NCBI RefSeq assembly: GCF_018531495.1
Contig: NZ_JAHDTI010000007.1
Coordinates: 496,001-560,000 of the forward strand
Reading direction: 5' to 3'
DNA from: Nonomuraea sediminis
Lineage (GTDB): Bacteria; Actinomycetota; Actinomycetes; Streptosporangiales; Streptosporangiaceae
Length of the DNA stretch: 64,000 nucleotides
Under the pieces are notes generated by a model. That model was not told the DNA's origin, did not search any database, and saw only the letters and a list, made by a program, of their open reading frames with translations. Positions 35,136 to 44,165 of this stretch are shown one piece after another (the stretch's first letter is position 1; every line of letters starts with the position of its first letter). The translations under genes were made by a program, and so were the position numbers.

Positions 35136-35694
35136 ATGGTGTCTTCTCATGTACGGACCAGACGTGGGCCCACGGTCGCCGTGGCCGGCTCGCTCCTGGT
35201 GCTGCTGCTGGCGGCCAACTTGCCGACACCGCTCTACGCGGTTTACAAGCATGAATTCGGCTTCTCCAGCGGAACGCTCACGCTGATCTTCGCCGTTTAC
35301 GCGGCTGTACTGATCCCGTCCTTGCTGCTGTTCGGGCAGCTGTCGGATCGGCTGGGTCGCCGCAGGGTGATATTGCTCGGACTGGTTGCCTCGGTGCTGG
35401 CCCTGGTTCTGTTCACCGTGGCCCAGGGCGTCGCCTGGCTGTTCGCTGCCCGGGCGGTCCAGGGTCATCGGCGCGCAGACCCAGGTGGACAAACTGGCGC
35501 CGCCCGAGCGCCGAGGCGAGGTGACGGCGGCCTTCACCACCTGCGTCTACACCGGCGTGATCGTCTCGGCGATCGGGGTTGGCCTGCTCAGCGATGCCCT
35601 CGCGCTGCGCGTCGCCTTCACCGCCGTAACCGCGGCGATCGCCGCGTGCGCCGCTTTCACGGCACTGTGGAACGCTCGCCACCGCGAGGAATAG
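35136..35694 (+). pseudogene. MFS transporter, internally deleted and frameshifted
   Basis: The N-terminal third is a good MFS start (AGSLLVLLLAANLPTPLYAV, GQLSDRLGRRRVILLGL). At about 35460 (AARAVQG) the frame changes and the sequence resumes at the C-terminal end (QTQVDKLAPPERRGEVTAAF, TTCVYTGVIVSAIGVGLLSD). About half of the transporter is absent, so it is a deletion pseudogene. It is adjacent to two other damaged genes, forming a decay zone from 34.1 to 35.7 kb. Confidence 0.75.
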
Positions 35695-35747
35695 CGAGAC
35701 TCACGTCCTCGGTCAACGGGGGAGCGATCAACGCGGCTCCAGAATCC

Positions 35748-36350
35748 TCACCAGTGGCTCCACCCCAGCATCTGAGCCCACGCGCTGGATCCGGGAGCCA
35801 GCGCTCGAGGAGCGGATCGAGGCGTGGCGCTGAGTACCCGGTCGGCCACCTCGGTCAGATCACGCGCCACCTCGCGGGCCAGCTCGATCTCCTCAGGGCG
35901 GGTCTGCGGCGTCGGGACCAGGATGCCGTGGGCTCCCGACGACCGGGCCGCCTGGATGTCCTTGCCGATGTCGCCGACGACCACGCAGTCGCGCGGGCTG
36001 ATCTCCAGTGCACAGGCGACCCTGATCACCAGACTGGACGCGGGCTTGCGGCAGGTGCAGCCATCGGCGTCGTCGTGCACGCAGATGGCCCAAGCATCGA
36101 ACGGGCCGAGCAACTCCTCGACGCGCACGTTGACCCGGTCCATGTCGTCCGCGCTGAGCAGTCCCTTGGCCACGCCCGACTGGTCGGTGACCACGCCCAC
36201 CGATACGTTCGCAGCCCTCAACCGGCGAAGTGCCTCGACGGCGCCCGGCATGGGTTCCACCTTGTCCGGATCGCCGTTGTAGGGAACGTTCTTGATCAAG
36301 GTCCCGTCCCTGTCGAACAGGACCGCGCAGGGACGACCGCCTCCGAACAC
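35748..36350 (-). CDS. HAD-IIIA phosphatase, D,D-heptose 1,7-bisphosphate phosphatase-like
   Basis: 200-aa HAD hydrolase with nucleophile/acid pair Asp13 and Asp15 in LFDRDGTL, the VVTDQSGVAKG motif II, the zinc-loop HDDADGCTCRKP, and acid motif GDIGKDIQAARSSGAHG. This order matches GmhB/HisB-N-type histidinol- or heptose-bisphosphate phosphatases. GTG start after GAGGTG. The last ~25 residues (SAPRALAPGSSAWAQMLGWS) look atypical, so the 3' end may have been altered at the boundary with the neighbouring pseudogene zone. Confidence 0.8.
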   Translation of the reverse strand: MFGGGRPCAVLFDRDGTLIKNVPYNGDPDKVEPMPGAVEALRRLRAANVSVGVVTDQSGVAKGLLSADDMDRVNVRVEELLGPFDAWAICVHDDADGCTCRKPASSLVIRVACALEISPRDCVVVGDIGKDIQAARSSGAHGILVPTPQTRPEEIELAREVARDLTEVADRVLSATPRSAPRALAPGSSAWAQMLGWSHW

Positions 36351-36370
36351 CAGGCACCTCCCTTACCGCT

Positions 36371-36394
36371 CGGTCTTCGGCTACCCGAAGACCG
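36371..36394. terminator. Perfect 10-bp hairpin
   Basis: CGGTCTTCGG and CCGAAGACCG pair perfectly around a 4-base CTAC loop, 20 bp upstream of the HAD gene start on the minus strand. It could end transcription coming from the right or form a 5' leader structure for the HAD mRNA. No U-tract is visible. Confidence 0.45.
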
Positions 36395-36906
36395 CAAACT
36401 CATGCTCGGTAGCGATCGGGATCAACATGATCTTTCATGATCCTTCGGCGGCATCGGTGGCCCACCGACCAACCGCAAGATTGATCGCCGCACACCGGGA
36501 CGGCAGGGCCCGCCCAGGCGTGGCAAGGATGCCTGGCTACAGGCGTGGCGACACCGCAAACTGCCCTCGTGAAAGCCATACCGCGGCTATCCGCAAACCC
36601 AGGAGGCAATCGCGCGCAAGTCGAGGCCTGGATCACGTCAAGGATTGGCCTGCCCGCCCGGGCCTGATATCCGTACGGGTCAACTCTCCGCCACGGGCCG
36701 GTGCGGGTTCGCGCTCGATCCTCCACGGGCAAGCGGCGGTTGATTGTATGGAAATAACGACCGGCTTCAGTTCATGCGATGCTGCGGCTGGCCGGTACCG
36801 GGGGGCCGGTACGTGCCATGATGGGCGCCGGAGGCGCGATCTGCTGCTCCGGCGCCCGTGCGCAGACCATGTCGGCACGGCTGCAGCCGGCCGTACGAGC
36901 CCCGAG
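36395..36906. other. Intergenic stretch without recognised gene
   Basis: About 510 bp with only short shadow frames and no conserved protein signature. Base composition is lower in GC near 36400-36480. No promoter or repeat was recognised. Confidence 0.3.
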
Positions 36907-37449
36907 TCATTGCGCGAGCCGGCGCCGCAGTTCCTCCTTGCTCATCGACGACGCACCCTGCATGCCGAGGTTCTGCGCCTGTCGCACGAGTTCCTCGCGC
37001 GTTGCCTCACCTGGCATCTCGCCCAGGTGCTTTGCCCGGCTCAGCGCGAATGCCTCGCCCAACTGTTGCCTGCGCTCGTCGGACAGGCTCTCGCGCATGC
37101 CGGGCAGCACCGTCCTCTCCTCCTCTTCGACGTGGTGCTTCACGGCCTCGACGAGCTCGTGCAGCACAGTGTCGAAGTCGGCGGACTGCGGGTCGCAGTC
37201 CATCAGGCGGCCGAGCAGATCCTCGGCCTTGGCGTGTTCCTCCTGGCTGTGCGCAATTTGGTCGCTCTGGGCGGCGTCGTCGCGGGCGACCGGGTATACC
37301 TCGGCCTCTTCGGCGCGACTGTGCGCGGTGAGCATCGCGGCCAGTGTCGGCATCACCAGGGGCCGCTGGTCCTTCTGGACCTTCAGCAGCTCGAAGAGCC
37401 GCTCGACCTCGCGATGATCAGCCATGATCATGTCTACGGCATCGGGCAT
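36907..37449 (-). CDS. Hemerythrin HHE-domain protein
   Basis: 180 aa. The hemerythrin-like four-helix domain occupies residues ~1-130, with iron-ligand candidates in MIMADHREVERLF, TAHSRAEEAEVYP, HSQEEHAKAEDLL and VKHHVEEEERTVLPGM. The C-terminal ~35 residues (TREELVRQAQNLGMQG, SMSKEELRRRLAQ) form a SAP/Rho-N-like helix-extended-loop-helix. It probably binds a di-iron centre and senses or stores oxygen, NO or iron. The stress-type STAS gene is 200 bp upstream on the same strand. Confidence 0.86.
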   Translation of the reverse strand: MPDAVDMIMADHREVERLFELLKVQKDQRPLVMPTLAAMLTAHSRAEEAEVYPVARDDAAQSDQIAHSQEEHAKAEDLLGRLMDCDPQSADFDTVLHELVEAVKHHVEEEERTVLPGMRESLSDERRQQLGEAFALSRAKHLGEMPGEATREELVRQAQNLGMQGASSMSKEELRRRLAQ

Positions 37450-37656
37450 GTCCGTCCTCCCTCAATCGTGAGCGTCCCACTCGGCTACCCGCCTGATTGA
37501 TCGGCAGTCATGTCTCGCCAGGTCAAGGGGCTGGACAGGAAGGCGGTACGGCAGGCGACAAGCTCGCGATGGCCGTCGTGATGACGCCGATGGCACAGAG
37601 GGGTGGCCACAGGAGCGCGCCGACACGGGATGAACTCGAACCGAATCGGCCGACGG

Positions 37657-38097
37657 TCACGCGGTCTGCTCGCCGTTGATGGCGGCGTTCAGAGCGTGCT
37701 CGAGAGTCGGATATATCTGCAGCCGCGACAACACATCAGTGATCTGCAGGATCCGCCACGGCATCGGCTGGACATCCGCCAGCAGCAGGGCGCCGCCCTC
37801 GCGTTGGGCGGCGGTGTGTGTGTCCAGCAGCACGCTGAGTCCCGTGCTGTCCAGGAAGGTCATCGCGGACAGGTCGAAGACCAGGGGCATGCCTGGACGC
37901 CGGCCTTCTTCGACAGCGGATCGAAGCTGGTCGGAGTTGGTCACGTCGACCTCTCCGCTCACGCTCACCAGCGTGAGCGCAGCCAGGTGCTCGCACGTCA
38001 CCACAAGCGTGGTCATAGCGTGCTTCCCGCTTGTGATGTCGACGTAATCGAGAAAACTCTGATCGCGCAACCTGGGATCAAGGAAATGATCAGGCAT
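37657..38097 (-). CDS. STAS-domain anti-sigma factor antagonist
   Basis: 146 aa. After a ~28-residue N-terminal extension comes a STAS domain: LAALTLVSVSGEVDVTNSDQ, VFDLSAMTFLDSTGLSVLLD (phosphoacceptor Ser in the DSTG loop), ending LHALNAA-like (LEHALNAAING). The start at 38097 has a GGAGG site; a downstream ATG (38016) gives a shorter STAS-only form. Proteins of this type bind anti-sigma kinases in partner-switching control of stress sigma factors. No kinase or sigma gene is adjacent. Confidence 0.85.
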   Translation of the reverse strand: MPDHFLDPRLRDQSFLDYVDITSGKHAMTTLVVTCEHLAALTLVSVSGEVDVTNSDQLRSAVEEGRRPGMPLVFDLSAMTFLDSTGLSVLLDTHTAAQREGGALLLADVQPMPWRILQITDVLSRLQIYPTLEHALNAAINGEQTA

Positions 38098-38367
38098 GAC
38101 GTCCTCCGGCCTTCGCCTCACGCTAAGCCCGAAGGATATTTCATGAATATAGTTTCGTGGCAAAAGTTTCATAAATGACCGTTCCTACTCATACCTGGCG
38201 GGGAAGGCGTGCCGTCGCCAACCGCGTCTGGGAACGCAGGACCAGCACGGAACCCGGCGCGTACGAGTTCTTGCACGAGCCCGATCATCCGGCGGGCATA
38301 CGGATCAGCACGTGGAAGCGGCTGATGCCGTCACGGGGCTGCCTGCCCGGCGTTCACCGGGTAGGCG

Positions 38368-38667
38368 TCAGGAGAAGATCGCGTGGAGGGGGTCGACCGC
38401 CTCGGGGCCGTATCCGACGGCGCCAACCGGCACTCGCCCGCCGACGGCCTCGATCACCTTTGCCGTCCACAAGGGACCGAACGCCCCGCACAGCTCGATC
38501 AGCTGCGTTCCCTGGTCGGCGAGCCGCTCGGCGGCGGCCACGACGTGCTCGACGGACTGGATAGCGACGAGCTCCGTCCGGCAGGCCTGGGTGTCGACAG
38601 TCGTCCACTGGCCGCCGGGCTCGACTCCTGGTGCTGTGTAGATGAAAGCCCAGTGTGTGAGTGCCAT
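38368..38667 (-). CDS. DUF6506 family small protein
   Basis: 99 aa: MALTHWAFIYTAPGVEPGGQ at the start, LIELCGAFGPLWTAKVIEAV in the middle and VPVGAVGYGPEAVDPLHAIF at the end match the DUF6506 family, which has no known function. It is on the same strand as, and 52 bp downstream of, the LysR gene, so the two are probably cotranscribed. Longer frames through this region are shadows. Confidence 0.75.
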   Translation of the reverse strand: MALTHWAFIYTAPGVEPGGQWTTVDTQACRTELVAIQSVEHVVAAAERLADQGTQLIELCGAFGPLWTAKVIEAVGGRVPVGAVGYGPEAVDPLHAIFS

Positions 38668-38719
38668 GGTCACTCTCTCTCGTTCCGTGCTCGGTCGGTA
38701 CCCGGCACAGTCAAAGGCG

Positions 38720-39610
38720 TCAGCGGGCGCGCTGTCCACGAGGCGATGCCTCCGACCTGGGAGGGAACGCCTGACGCAGCAGGTCGGAGACGAGCGCGGT
38801 GCCACCGTGAGCCAGAACATGACGCACGCGCGGCGGCTCGCCGGCCAGGGGAACCCAGGCGGTGCCCTTGATCGCCGCCCAGGCGGGACGCAGCGCCACC
38901 AGGTCCCGGCCGTAGCGCAGCTCGGCCGCGAACAGACCTTCGCGCGCGGGCCGCTCTCGGACTCGCTCCGGCACCCAGCCTGCCGTACGGCATGCGTCCA
39001 ACACCTCGTCGTGATAGCCAGGCGCCAGATCACGCCTGAACCACAGGAGCTCCATGCCCTCGAGGTCGGCGAACGTGACCGAGCTGCGGCACGCGAGAGG
39101 ATGCGAGTCGGCGACCAGCACGCCGAGCGGCTCGTCGCTGACGAGCGTGGCGTCGAGACCGGCCAGGTCGGCGGGCAGGACCATGAGCCCCAGGTCGAGC
39201 CCCGACATCCGGAGCAGCTCCGCCTGGCTGGAGGTAGGCAGGTCGAGGAACTCCGGCTCGATGTCCAGGTCTCGCGCAGCCTCCCACAACACCGGTATGA
39301 CGTGTGGTGGCGAACCTGGTGTCACCCCGACCCTGAGCACGCGTCGCCCCGCCGCCGCGTCGCGCGCCACCCTCGCCGCCTGGTCGGCGGCCTCAAGCAG
39401 GGCCACCGCCCGTGGCAGCAACGCCATCGCCGCCGCGGTCGGGACCATCCCCCCGGTCGTACGACGGAACAGCTCCACGCCGAGATCGCGCTCCAGAGCG
39501 AGGATCTGCTGGCTCAGCGAGGTTCCCCGCAAGCCGAGCCGCTCTGCCGCCCGCGTCAGATGCCGCTCCTCGGCGACGGCGCGAAAGTAGCGGAGCTGGC
39601 GGAGATCCAT
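38720..39610 (-). CDS. LysR-family transcriptional regulator
   Basis: 296 aa. The N-terminal winged HTH (MDLRQLRYFRAVAEERHLTR, then AAERLGLRGTSLSQQILALE) is followed by an LTTR substrate-binding domain (VLRVGVTPGSPPHVIPVLWE, GLDLGLMVLPADLAGLDATL, and an HPLA turn). Target unknown. No typical divergent partner is present: the adjacent plus-strand DNA to 40050 has no recognised gene. The DUF6506 gene follows it. Confidence 0.87.
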   Translation of the reverse strand: MDLRQLRYFRAVAEERHLTRAAERLGLRGTSLSQQILALERDLGVELFRRTTGGMVPTAAAMALLPRAVALLEAADQAARVARDAAAGRRVLRVGVTPGSPPHVIPVLWEAARDLDIEPEFLDLPTSSQAELLRMSGLDLGLMVLPADLAGLDATLVSDEPLGVLVADSHPLACRSSVTFADLEGMELLWFRRDLAPGYHDEVLDACRTAGWVPERVRERPAREGLFAAELRYGRDLVALRPAWAAIKGTAWVPLAGEPPRVRHVLAHGGTALVSDLLRQAFPPRSEASPRGQRAR

Positions 39611-40052
39611 GCCACGAGACTACGGATGCAACCCATGTAGCAGGAAATGCCTGATCGACGACGCTCGCGGGTGCTGTATCGAACGCGGAGAAGGCGGGCT
39701 CTGGTGTACGACTATCGAAAGCGGCGAGTGCGACTGTTGGGCGTCGGTGTTTCTGATCTCGAGTCGATGCTCTCCACCCTAGGAGGGGCCCACGGCCGGA
39801 CCGAGGAGATCGCCCACTTCCGGCTGCCACCGAGCAGCAGCGGCGTGGTGTCCCGCTCAGCCACGCCAACACGATCACCATCTATGTGTCCACTCGGCCG
39901 TCGCCGGTGATGGTGTGGACGCCCTCGCACACCTTCGCCCTCCTCGCCAAGGCGGCCTCCCATCGGCTGTTCGCCCTGCGCGGGCTGCGCCGAGGTGAGC
40001 TTCCCTGCGATGTCACGGTAGCTTTCGCGGAGTTTTCATCGTTAAACTCCGA
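39611..40052. other. Intergenic stretch, no recognised gene
   Basis: About 440 bp. One plus-strand frame (39886-40068, WTPSHTFALLAKAASHRLFA) has coding-like composition but no recognisable family or ribosome site. GC falls towards 40030 as the glycosidase promoter is approached. Confidence 0.3.
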
Positions 40053-40088
40053 TGTGCACATCCCGTGAACGTTCACGGGATGTGCACA
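40053..40088. promoter_or_regulatory. 36-bp perfect palindrome, LacI-type operator
   Basis: TGTGCACATCCCGTGAAC is followed directly by its exact reverse complement. The centre GTGAACGTTCAC is a typical LacI/GalR operator core with the central CG. It lies 64 bp upstream of the glycosidase start and is probably bound by the LacI protein encoded at 42372. Confidence 0.75.
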
Positions 40089-40151
40089 GTGCCGTCCAGG
40101 TGCACTTTCGGCATCGGTGCCGATCGTGACCGCGGCGATAAAGGAGACCTC

Positions 40152-42341
40152 ATGCTGGTGGATCGATGGCGAACGCAGGCGCAGGCCGATGAATCCCAGG
40201 CCGCACAGGCCACCTTCTCCAAGATCCACGTGGTCTTCAAGACCCACCTCGACGTCGGGTTCACCGACCTCGAGGTGAACGTGCTCCGGCGGTATCGCGA
40301 TGAGTTCATTCCCGGAGCCATCCGGCTTGCGAGCGACCTTGCTGACCGCTTCGGCCGCCCGGAGTTCGTCTGGACGACCGGGGCTTGGCTGATCACGCAC
40401 GCGCTGCGTGACGGCACTGCGGCGCAGCGCGCCGAACTCGACCGAGCCATCCGTGACGGGCTCGTGTCGTGGCACGCCTATCCGGTCACGACCCAGACCG
40501 AGCTGTTGTCGCGCAGCCTGCTTGACCACTGCATGACCTATTCCGCTCGACTCGACGCCGAGTACGGCCGCGTCACGACGGCCGCGAAGATGACGGATGT
40601 CCCGGGCCACACGATCGGCTTGGTGCCGGCGCTCGTGGCCGCCGGCGTGAACTACCTGCACATCGGCGTGAACGGGGCCTCGCCGGTGCCGGATGTGCCG
40701 GAGCACGCGGTCTGGCGGGCACCCGACGGCAGCGAGATCGTGCTCTCGTACGACCCCGAGTACGGCTCCGACCCCGAGCTCGCGACGGTGCGGCCGGTAC
40801 CCGGCTCCACCGAAGGGCTGTTCTTCTCGTTCACCAACGACAACCACGGACCGCCGCGCGAAGATGACGTGCTGACGCTGCTCGCGCGCCTGCGCGAGCG
40901 GTACCCCGAGGCCGAGGTCGTGGCATCCGACCTGAACGGATTCGGCCAGGCCGCCTGGGCCGCACGCGCCAACCTGCCGGTCATCACGCAGGAGATCGGC
41001 GACTCGTGGATCTACGGTATGGCGGCCGACCCGATCACGACGGGCGCGCTGAAGCGCCTCGGCCGGCTGCGCGAGGGATGGCTCGCCGACGGCAGCCTGA
41101 AGCTCGACAGCACGCCCGAGCGCGCCCTCGCCGAGCAGCTGATGCTCGTCGCCGAGCACACCTGCGGGTACGACCACAAGCGCTACATGCCCGACTACGT
41201 GTCGTACGACAAGCAGGTGTTCCGCGAGCAGCGCGAGCGCGATGTGATCGTGCTGGACGAGACGATCCCGCCGACACTCGACTACACGCGGTGGGCGAGT
41301 CCCGTACTCGATGAGCCCTACCGGTACTCCGGCGCGATCGCCGCGTTCGACGAGAAGCGCGCCAACGCGCTCGAGTCGGTGCGGGCGCTGCCCGAGCCGC
41401 TGCGCGTGGTGGCCGCGTCCGAGCTCGACCAGTCGGTGCCCGCCGCCCCCGCCGGCGCCGTGGCAGCGGATGGCACGGCCGGCGACGGCCGGGTGCGAGC
41501 CAAGCTCGGGGCCGACGGGTCGCTCGTCAGCCTCGTGCTCGACGGGTGGGAGGTGCTCGCCGACACGGGTGCCGCGGAAGGCAATCCGGGGGTGCGCGCG
41601 GAGAGGGCATCACGCACGTTGGGTGCCTACGAGTACTGGACCTACGGCGCCGCCGACGTGCAGCGCTGGCTGGACGACTACGTGCGCAACCCGTATCGCC
41701 ACGGCTGGTGGGCGTTCCCCGATATGGGTAAGCCCGGATTCGACTTGCTCCGGCCGGTGCCGACGACGCGTCGGTTCCTGCCGCGGGTCGTCGATACGGT
41801 CACGTGGCAGGCCTCGGGGGCGCTGCACGTTCGCAGCCGGCTGCGGCTGGCCGACGAGGCATCCGAGCATGCGGGCGCCCCGCGCCAGATCACTCTGGAG
41901 CATGCGATCACCCCGCTCGACGAGCCGCGCGCGGTGATCGTGCGCACGACGCTCTGGCTCGGCGACAAGGACGCGTTCTACGCCCCGGAGTCGTCGTGGC
42001 TTCGGTTCGATCCCGCCGCCCGCACGCCGAGCCGGTGGCGGCTGCAGAAGGCGGGCGTGCTGGTCGACCCCGCCGATGTCGTCCGGAACGGCGGGCGCAC
42101 CTGGCACGCCATCGAGGTCGCGCGGTACGCCGACGCGTCGGACGAGATCACGATCGAACCGATGGATACCCCGGTGATGAGCCTCGGGCGCCCACGCATG
42201 TACGAATTCGACAACGACCCGGGCGACACCGCCACCGGGTTCGCGTTCACGCTGCACAACAACGCGTGGGGCACGAACTTCCGCCCGTGGTTCGACGACG
42301 ATGCCCGGTTCGAGTTCGTGACGGTGCTGCGTCGCTCCTGA
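40152..42341 (+). CDS. GH38-like glycosidase, DUF5054 family
   Basis: 729 aa, no signal peptide. The N-terminus (FSKIHVVFKTHLDVGFTDLE) carries the H-x-D pattern of the GH38 alpha-mannosidase active-site metal ligands, followed by a conserved catalytic-barrel region (TDVPGHTIGLVPALVAAGVN; EIGDSWIYGMAADP) and a beta-sandwich C-terminus ending in LHNNAWGTNFRPWFDDDARF. This combination is that of DUF5054 proteins, related to GH38; the exact glycan is unknown. The ATG at 40152 has AAGGAG 6 bp before it. It forms a pair with a LacI gene 30 bp downstream. GCATCC/CATCCGAG-rich codon usage differs from neighbouring genes. Confidence 0.78.
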   Translation: MLVDRWRTQAQADESQAAQATFSKIHVVFKTHLDVGFTDLEVNVLRRYRDEFIPGAIRLASDLADRFGRPEFVWTTGAWLITHALRDGTAAQRAELDRAIRDGLVSWHAYPVTTQTELLSRSLLDHCMTYSARLDAEYGRVTTAAKMTDVPGHTIGLVPALVAAGVNYLHIGVNGASPVPDVPEHAVWRAPDGSEIVLSYDPEYGSDPELATVRPVPGSTEGLFFSFTNDNHGPPREDDVLTLLARLRERYPEAEVVASDLNGFGQAAWAARANLPVITQEIGDSWIYGMAADPITTGALKRLGRLREGWLADGSLKLDSTPERALAEQLMLVAEHTCGYDHKRYMPDYVSYDKQVFREQRERDVIVLDETIPPTLDYTRWASPVLDEPYRYSGAIAAFDEKRANALESVRALPEPLRVVAASELDQSVPAAPAGAVAADGTAGDGRVRAKLGADGSLVSLVLDGWEVLADTGAAEGNPGVRAERASRTLGAYEYWTYGAADVQRWLDDYVRNPYRHGWWAFPDMGKPGFDLLRPVPTTRRFLPRVVDTVTWQASGALHVRSRLRLADEASEHAGAPRQITLEHAITPLDEPRAVIVRTTLWLGDKDAFYAPESSWLRFDPAARTPSRWRLQKAGVLVDPADVVRNGGRTWHAIEVARYADASDEITIEPMDTPVMSLGRPRMYEFDNDPGDTATGFAFTLHNNAWGTNFRPWFDDDARFEFVTVLRRS

Positions 42342-42371
42342 CGACCGCGGTTGCGCCGATACACTGCTCGC

Positions 42372-43340
42372 GTGCCCGGCAAAAACGTCACGATCAACGA
42401 TGTAGCTGCTGCGGCCGGGGTGTCGCGGCAGACGGTGACGCGCGCCATGAACGAGATGGCCGACATCGCGCCGGCGACGCGGAAGCGGGTGCTCAATGCG
42501 GCCGAACAGCTCGGCTACCGGCCGAGCCGGTTCGCGAGCAACCTCGCGCGGCAGAAGCATCGCTCGATCGGCATCGTGGTCGAGTCGCTGCGCAACCCGT
42601 ACTACACCGACCTGGCGGCCGACATCATGGATGTCGCGACCGAGCGAGGCTGGCAGACCACGATCGCGACGACGACCGGGCAGAACGTGGACGAGGTCGT
42701 GCGTGAGCTCGCGATGCACGTCGACGCGATCGTCGGCTACCTGATGGCGCCGGACGAGCTGCTGCAGACCGCGGCGCCCGGGCTGCCGATCGTACGGATC
42801 GATGCCGACCCGTCGGCCAGGAACACGCACGTGATCGAACTCGACATTGCCGAGGGCATGCGGCAGCTGATCGCCGAGGCGCGGGAGCGCGGCTCGCGGC
42901 GGTTCGCCATGATCGACTGTGTTGTGCTCGGGGCGGCCCAGGGCTCGACGCGTCGTGGCTTGCTGCACGAGATCGTCGACCTGGAGCACGTCGAGAACAG
43001 CGAGTTGACGATCGAGGATGGCGCGCGGGCGCTGATCCGACTCCGCGAGGCGGCGCCCGCGGTCGACACGGTGATCGCGTTCAACGACCTGATCGGGATC
43101 GGTGCGATCGTCGGGGCGCACCAGATCGGGTTGGCGGTCCCCGGCGACATTCGGATCATCGGCATCGACGGACTGTCGCTCGGTGAGATCATGAATCCGC
43201 CGCTGTCGACGCTCGCGATCGACCGCCCGGCAATCGCGCGGGCAGCCGCCGAACTGATCGCTGCCGACTTCGGCGGCACCGGTGGTGGCGTTCGGCGGGT
43301 GTCGATCGCGCCGCAGCCGGTGTGGCGGAATTCCGCCTGA
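42372..43340 (+). CDS. LacI-family transcriptional regulator
   Basis: 322 aa. N-terminal HTH VTINDVAAAAGVSRQTVTRA with hinge helix PSRFASNLARQ, then a periplasmic-binding-protein-like sugar sensor (IGIVVESLRNPYYTDLAADI; FNDLIGIGAIVGAHQIGLAV; PGDIRIIGIDG). A GTG start is used, giving the standard N-terminus. Follows the glycosidase by 30 bp in the same orientation and is expected to bind the 36-bp palindrome upstream, repressing both until a sugar is present. Confidence 0.87.
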   Translation: MPGKNVTINDVAAAAGVSRQTVTRAMNEMADIAPATRKRVLNAAEQLGYRPSRFASNLARQKHRSIGIVVESLRNPYYTDLAADIMDVATERGWQTTIATTTGQNVDEVVRELAMHVDAIVGYLMAPDELLQTAAPGLPIVRIDADPSARNTHVIELDIAEGMRQLIAEARERGSRRFAMIDCVVLGAAQGSTRRGLLHEIVDLEHVENSELTIEDGARALIRLREAAPAVDTVIAFNDLIGIGAIVGAHQIGLAVPGDIRIIGIDGLSLGEIMNPPLSTLAIDRPAIARAAAELIAADFGGTGGGVRRVSIAPQPVWRNSA

Positions 43341-43619
43341 TCACCGCCCTGCCCCGCCATCGACATTGACGAGAGATCGGGTACGTTCCCGGCCCGCGAG
43401 AGGACACCAGGAATCAATGTCGATCATCCAGCCCATCAAGACCGCCGTGCGGGGAGCTCTGGTCGAGCCTCGAATACCTCGAGGCGGTCGAACCGGCCGA
43501 GGGCGCCGCGGCACCGACGGCGTCGACCGTACGACCACAGCCCGCGCCCGCAGTCTCGATGGCACGTGGCGGGTGCGTACCACGGCGTCAGCCGTCGAAG
43601 ACGCCGCACAGCCGGTGAC
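43341..43619. other. Gene-poor stretch after LacI gene
   Basis: A short plus-strand start (MSIIQPIKTAVRGALVEPRI) at 43417 follows an AGGA site but soon runs into unrelated sequence; it may be the 5' end of a gene cut by the adjacent IS relic. Nothing else is recognised. Confidence 0.3.
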
Positions 43620-43840
43620 CGGCTGGACGGATGTCTCGGGCCGGCGTGCTCGATGACCGCCAGGACGTACAGTCGCGCCGCCACCAGCGTGCGGACCTCG
43701 AAGAAGTCGCAGGCCAACAGCGGGCCAAGTGCAACACGACCGATCATCCTGCCGCTGGCACAGCGCTCGAGGCGCTCACCCGAGGGTGAATCATCCACCG
43801 GCCCTTGACCTGTACGGATGAATATTCGGCACCCGCAGGG
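43620..43840 (-). mobile_element. Transposase fragment and IS end
   Basis: The minus strand encodes LLACDFFEVRTLVAARLYVL then AVIEHAGPRHP, the start of an integrase catalytic core similar to that at 61800 (LLACDVIEPITLNGQRQYIL, AVIEHATRRI). Immediately beside it, on the plus strand, 43806-43840 reads TTGACCTGTACGGATGAATA with TCGGCACCCGCAGG, the IS end found also near 25030 and 62695. The element is a relic. Confidence 0.55.
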
Positions 43841-44165
43841 CCAGACCCACTTTTACATGGCTGCGGACAGAGCCCGCCCATGACCGACATCGCCGCATTA
43901 TCCGATCATGGATGAGTTACCCGATTGCCGGGCTGCATGATGGGCCACTAACATCAACCAATGTCGCCGTCAGCCGCTCACCGGGATGACGTCGGCAACC
44001 GGGCCTGTCCCGTCTCCGTAAGATTCTCCCTCGCTGTCTGACCGTTGTCCGGCGGGGTGAGGCGGAGGCCATGCTCTCGATAAGGCATCCCGTCACGCCC
44101 ATCGCCAGAGCCAGTCATGCACCCCAGAGCAGCCGCCTGCAGTCGGCCAGGCAGCGAGAGGATCG
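43841..44165. other. Intergenic stretch, promoter region of hydrolase
   Basis: About 325 bp without a gene. It is less GC-rich than the surroundings near 43850-43950. It presumably holds the promoter of the hydrolase at 44166; no operator was recognised. Confidence 0.3.

Noticed and set aside
38175..38367. Short plus-strand frame (TVPTHTWRGRRAVANRVWER) beside the STAS gene
   Set aside because: No ribosome site, no family, and it runs into shadow of the DUF6506 gene.
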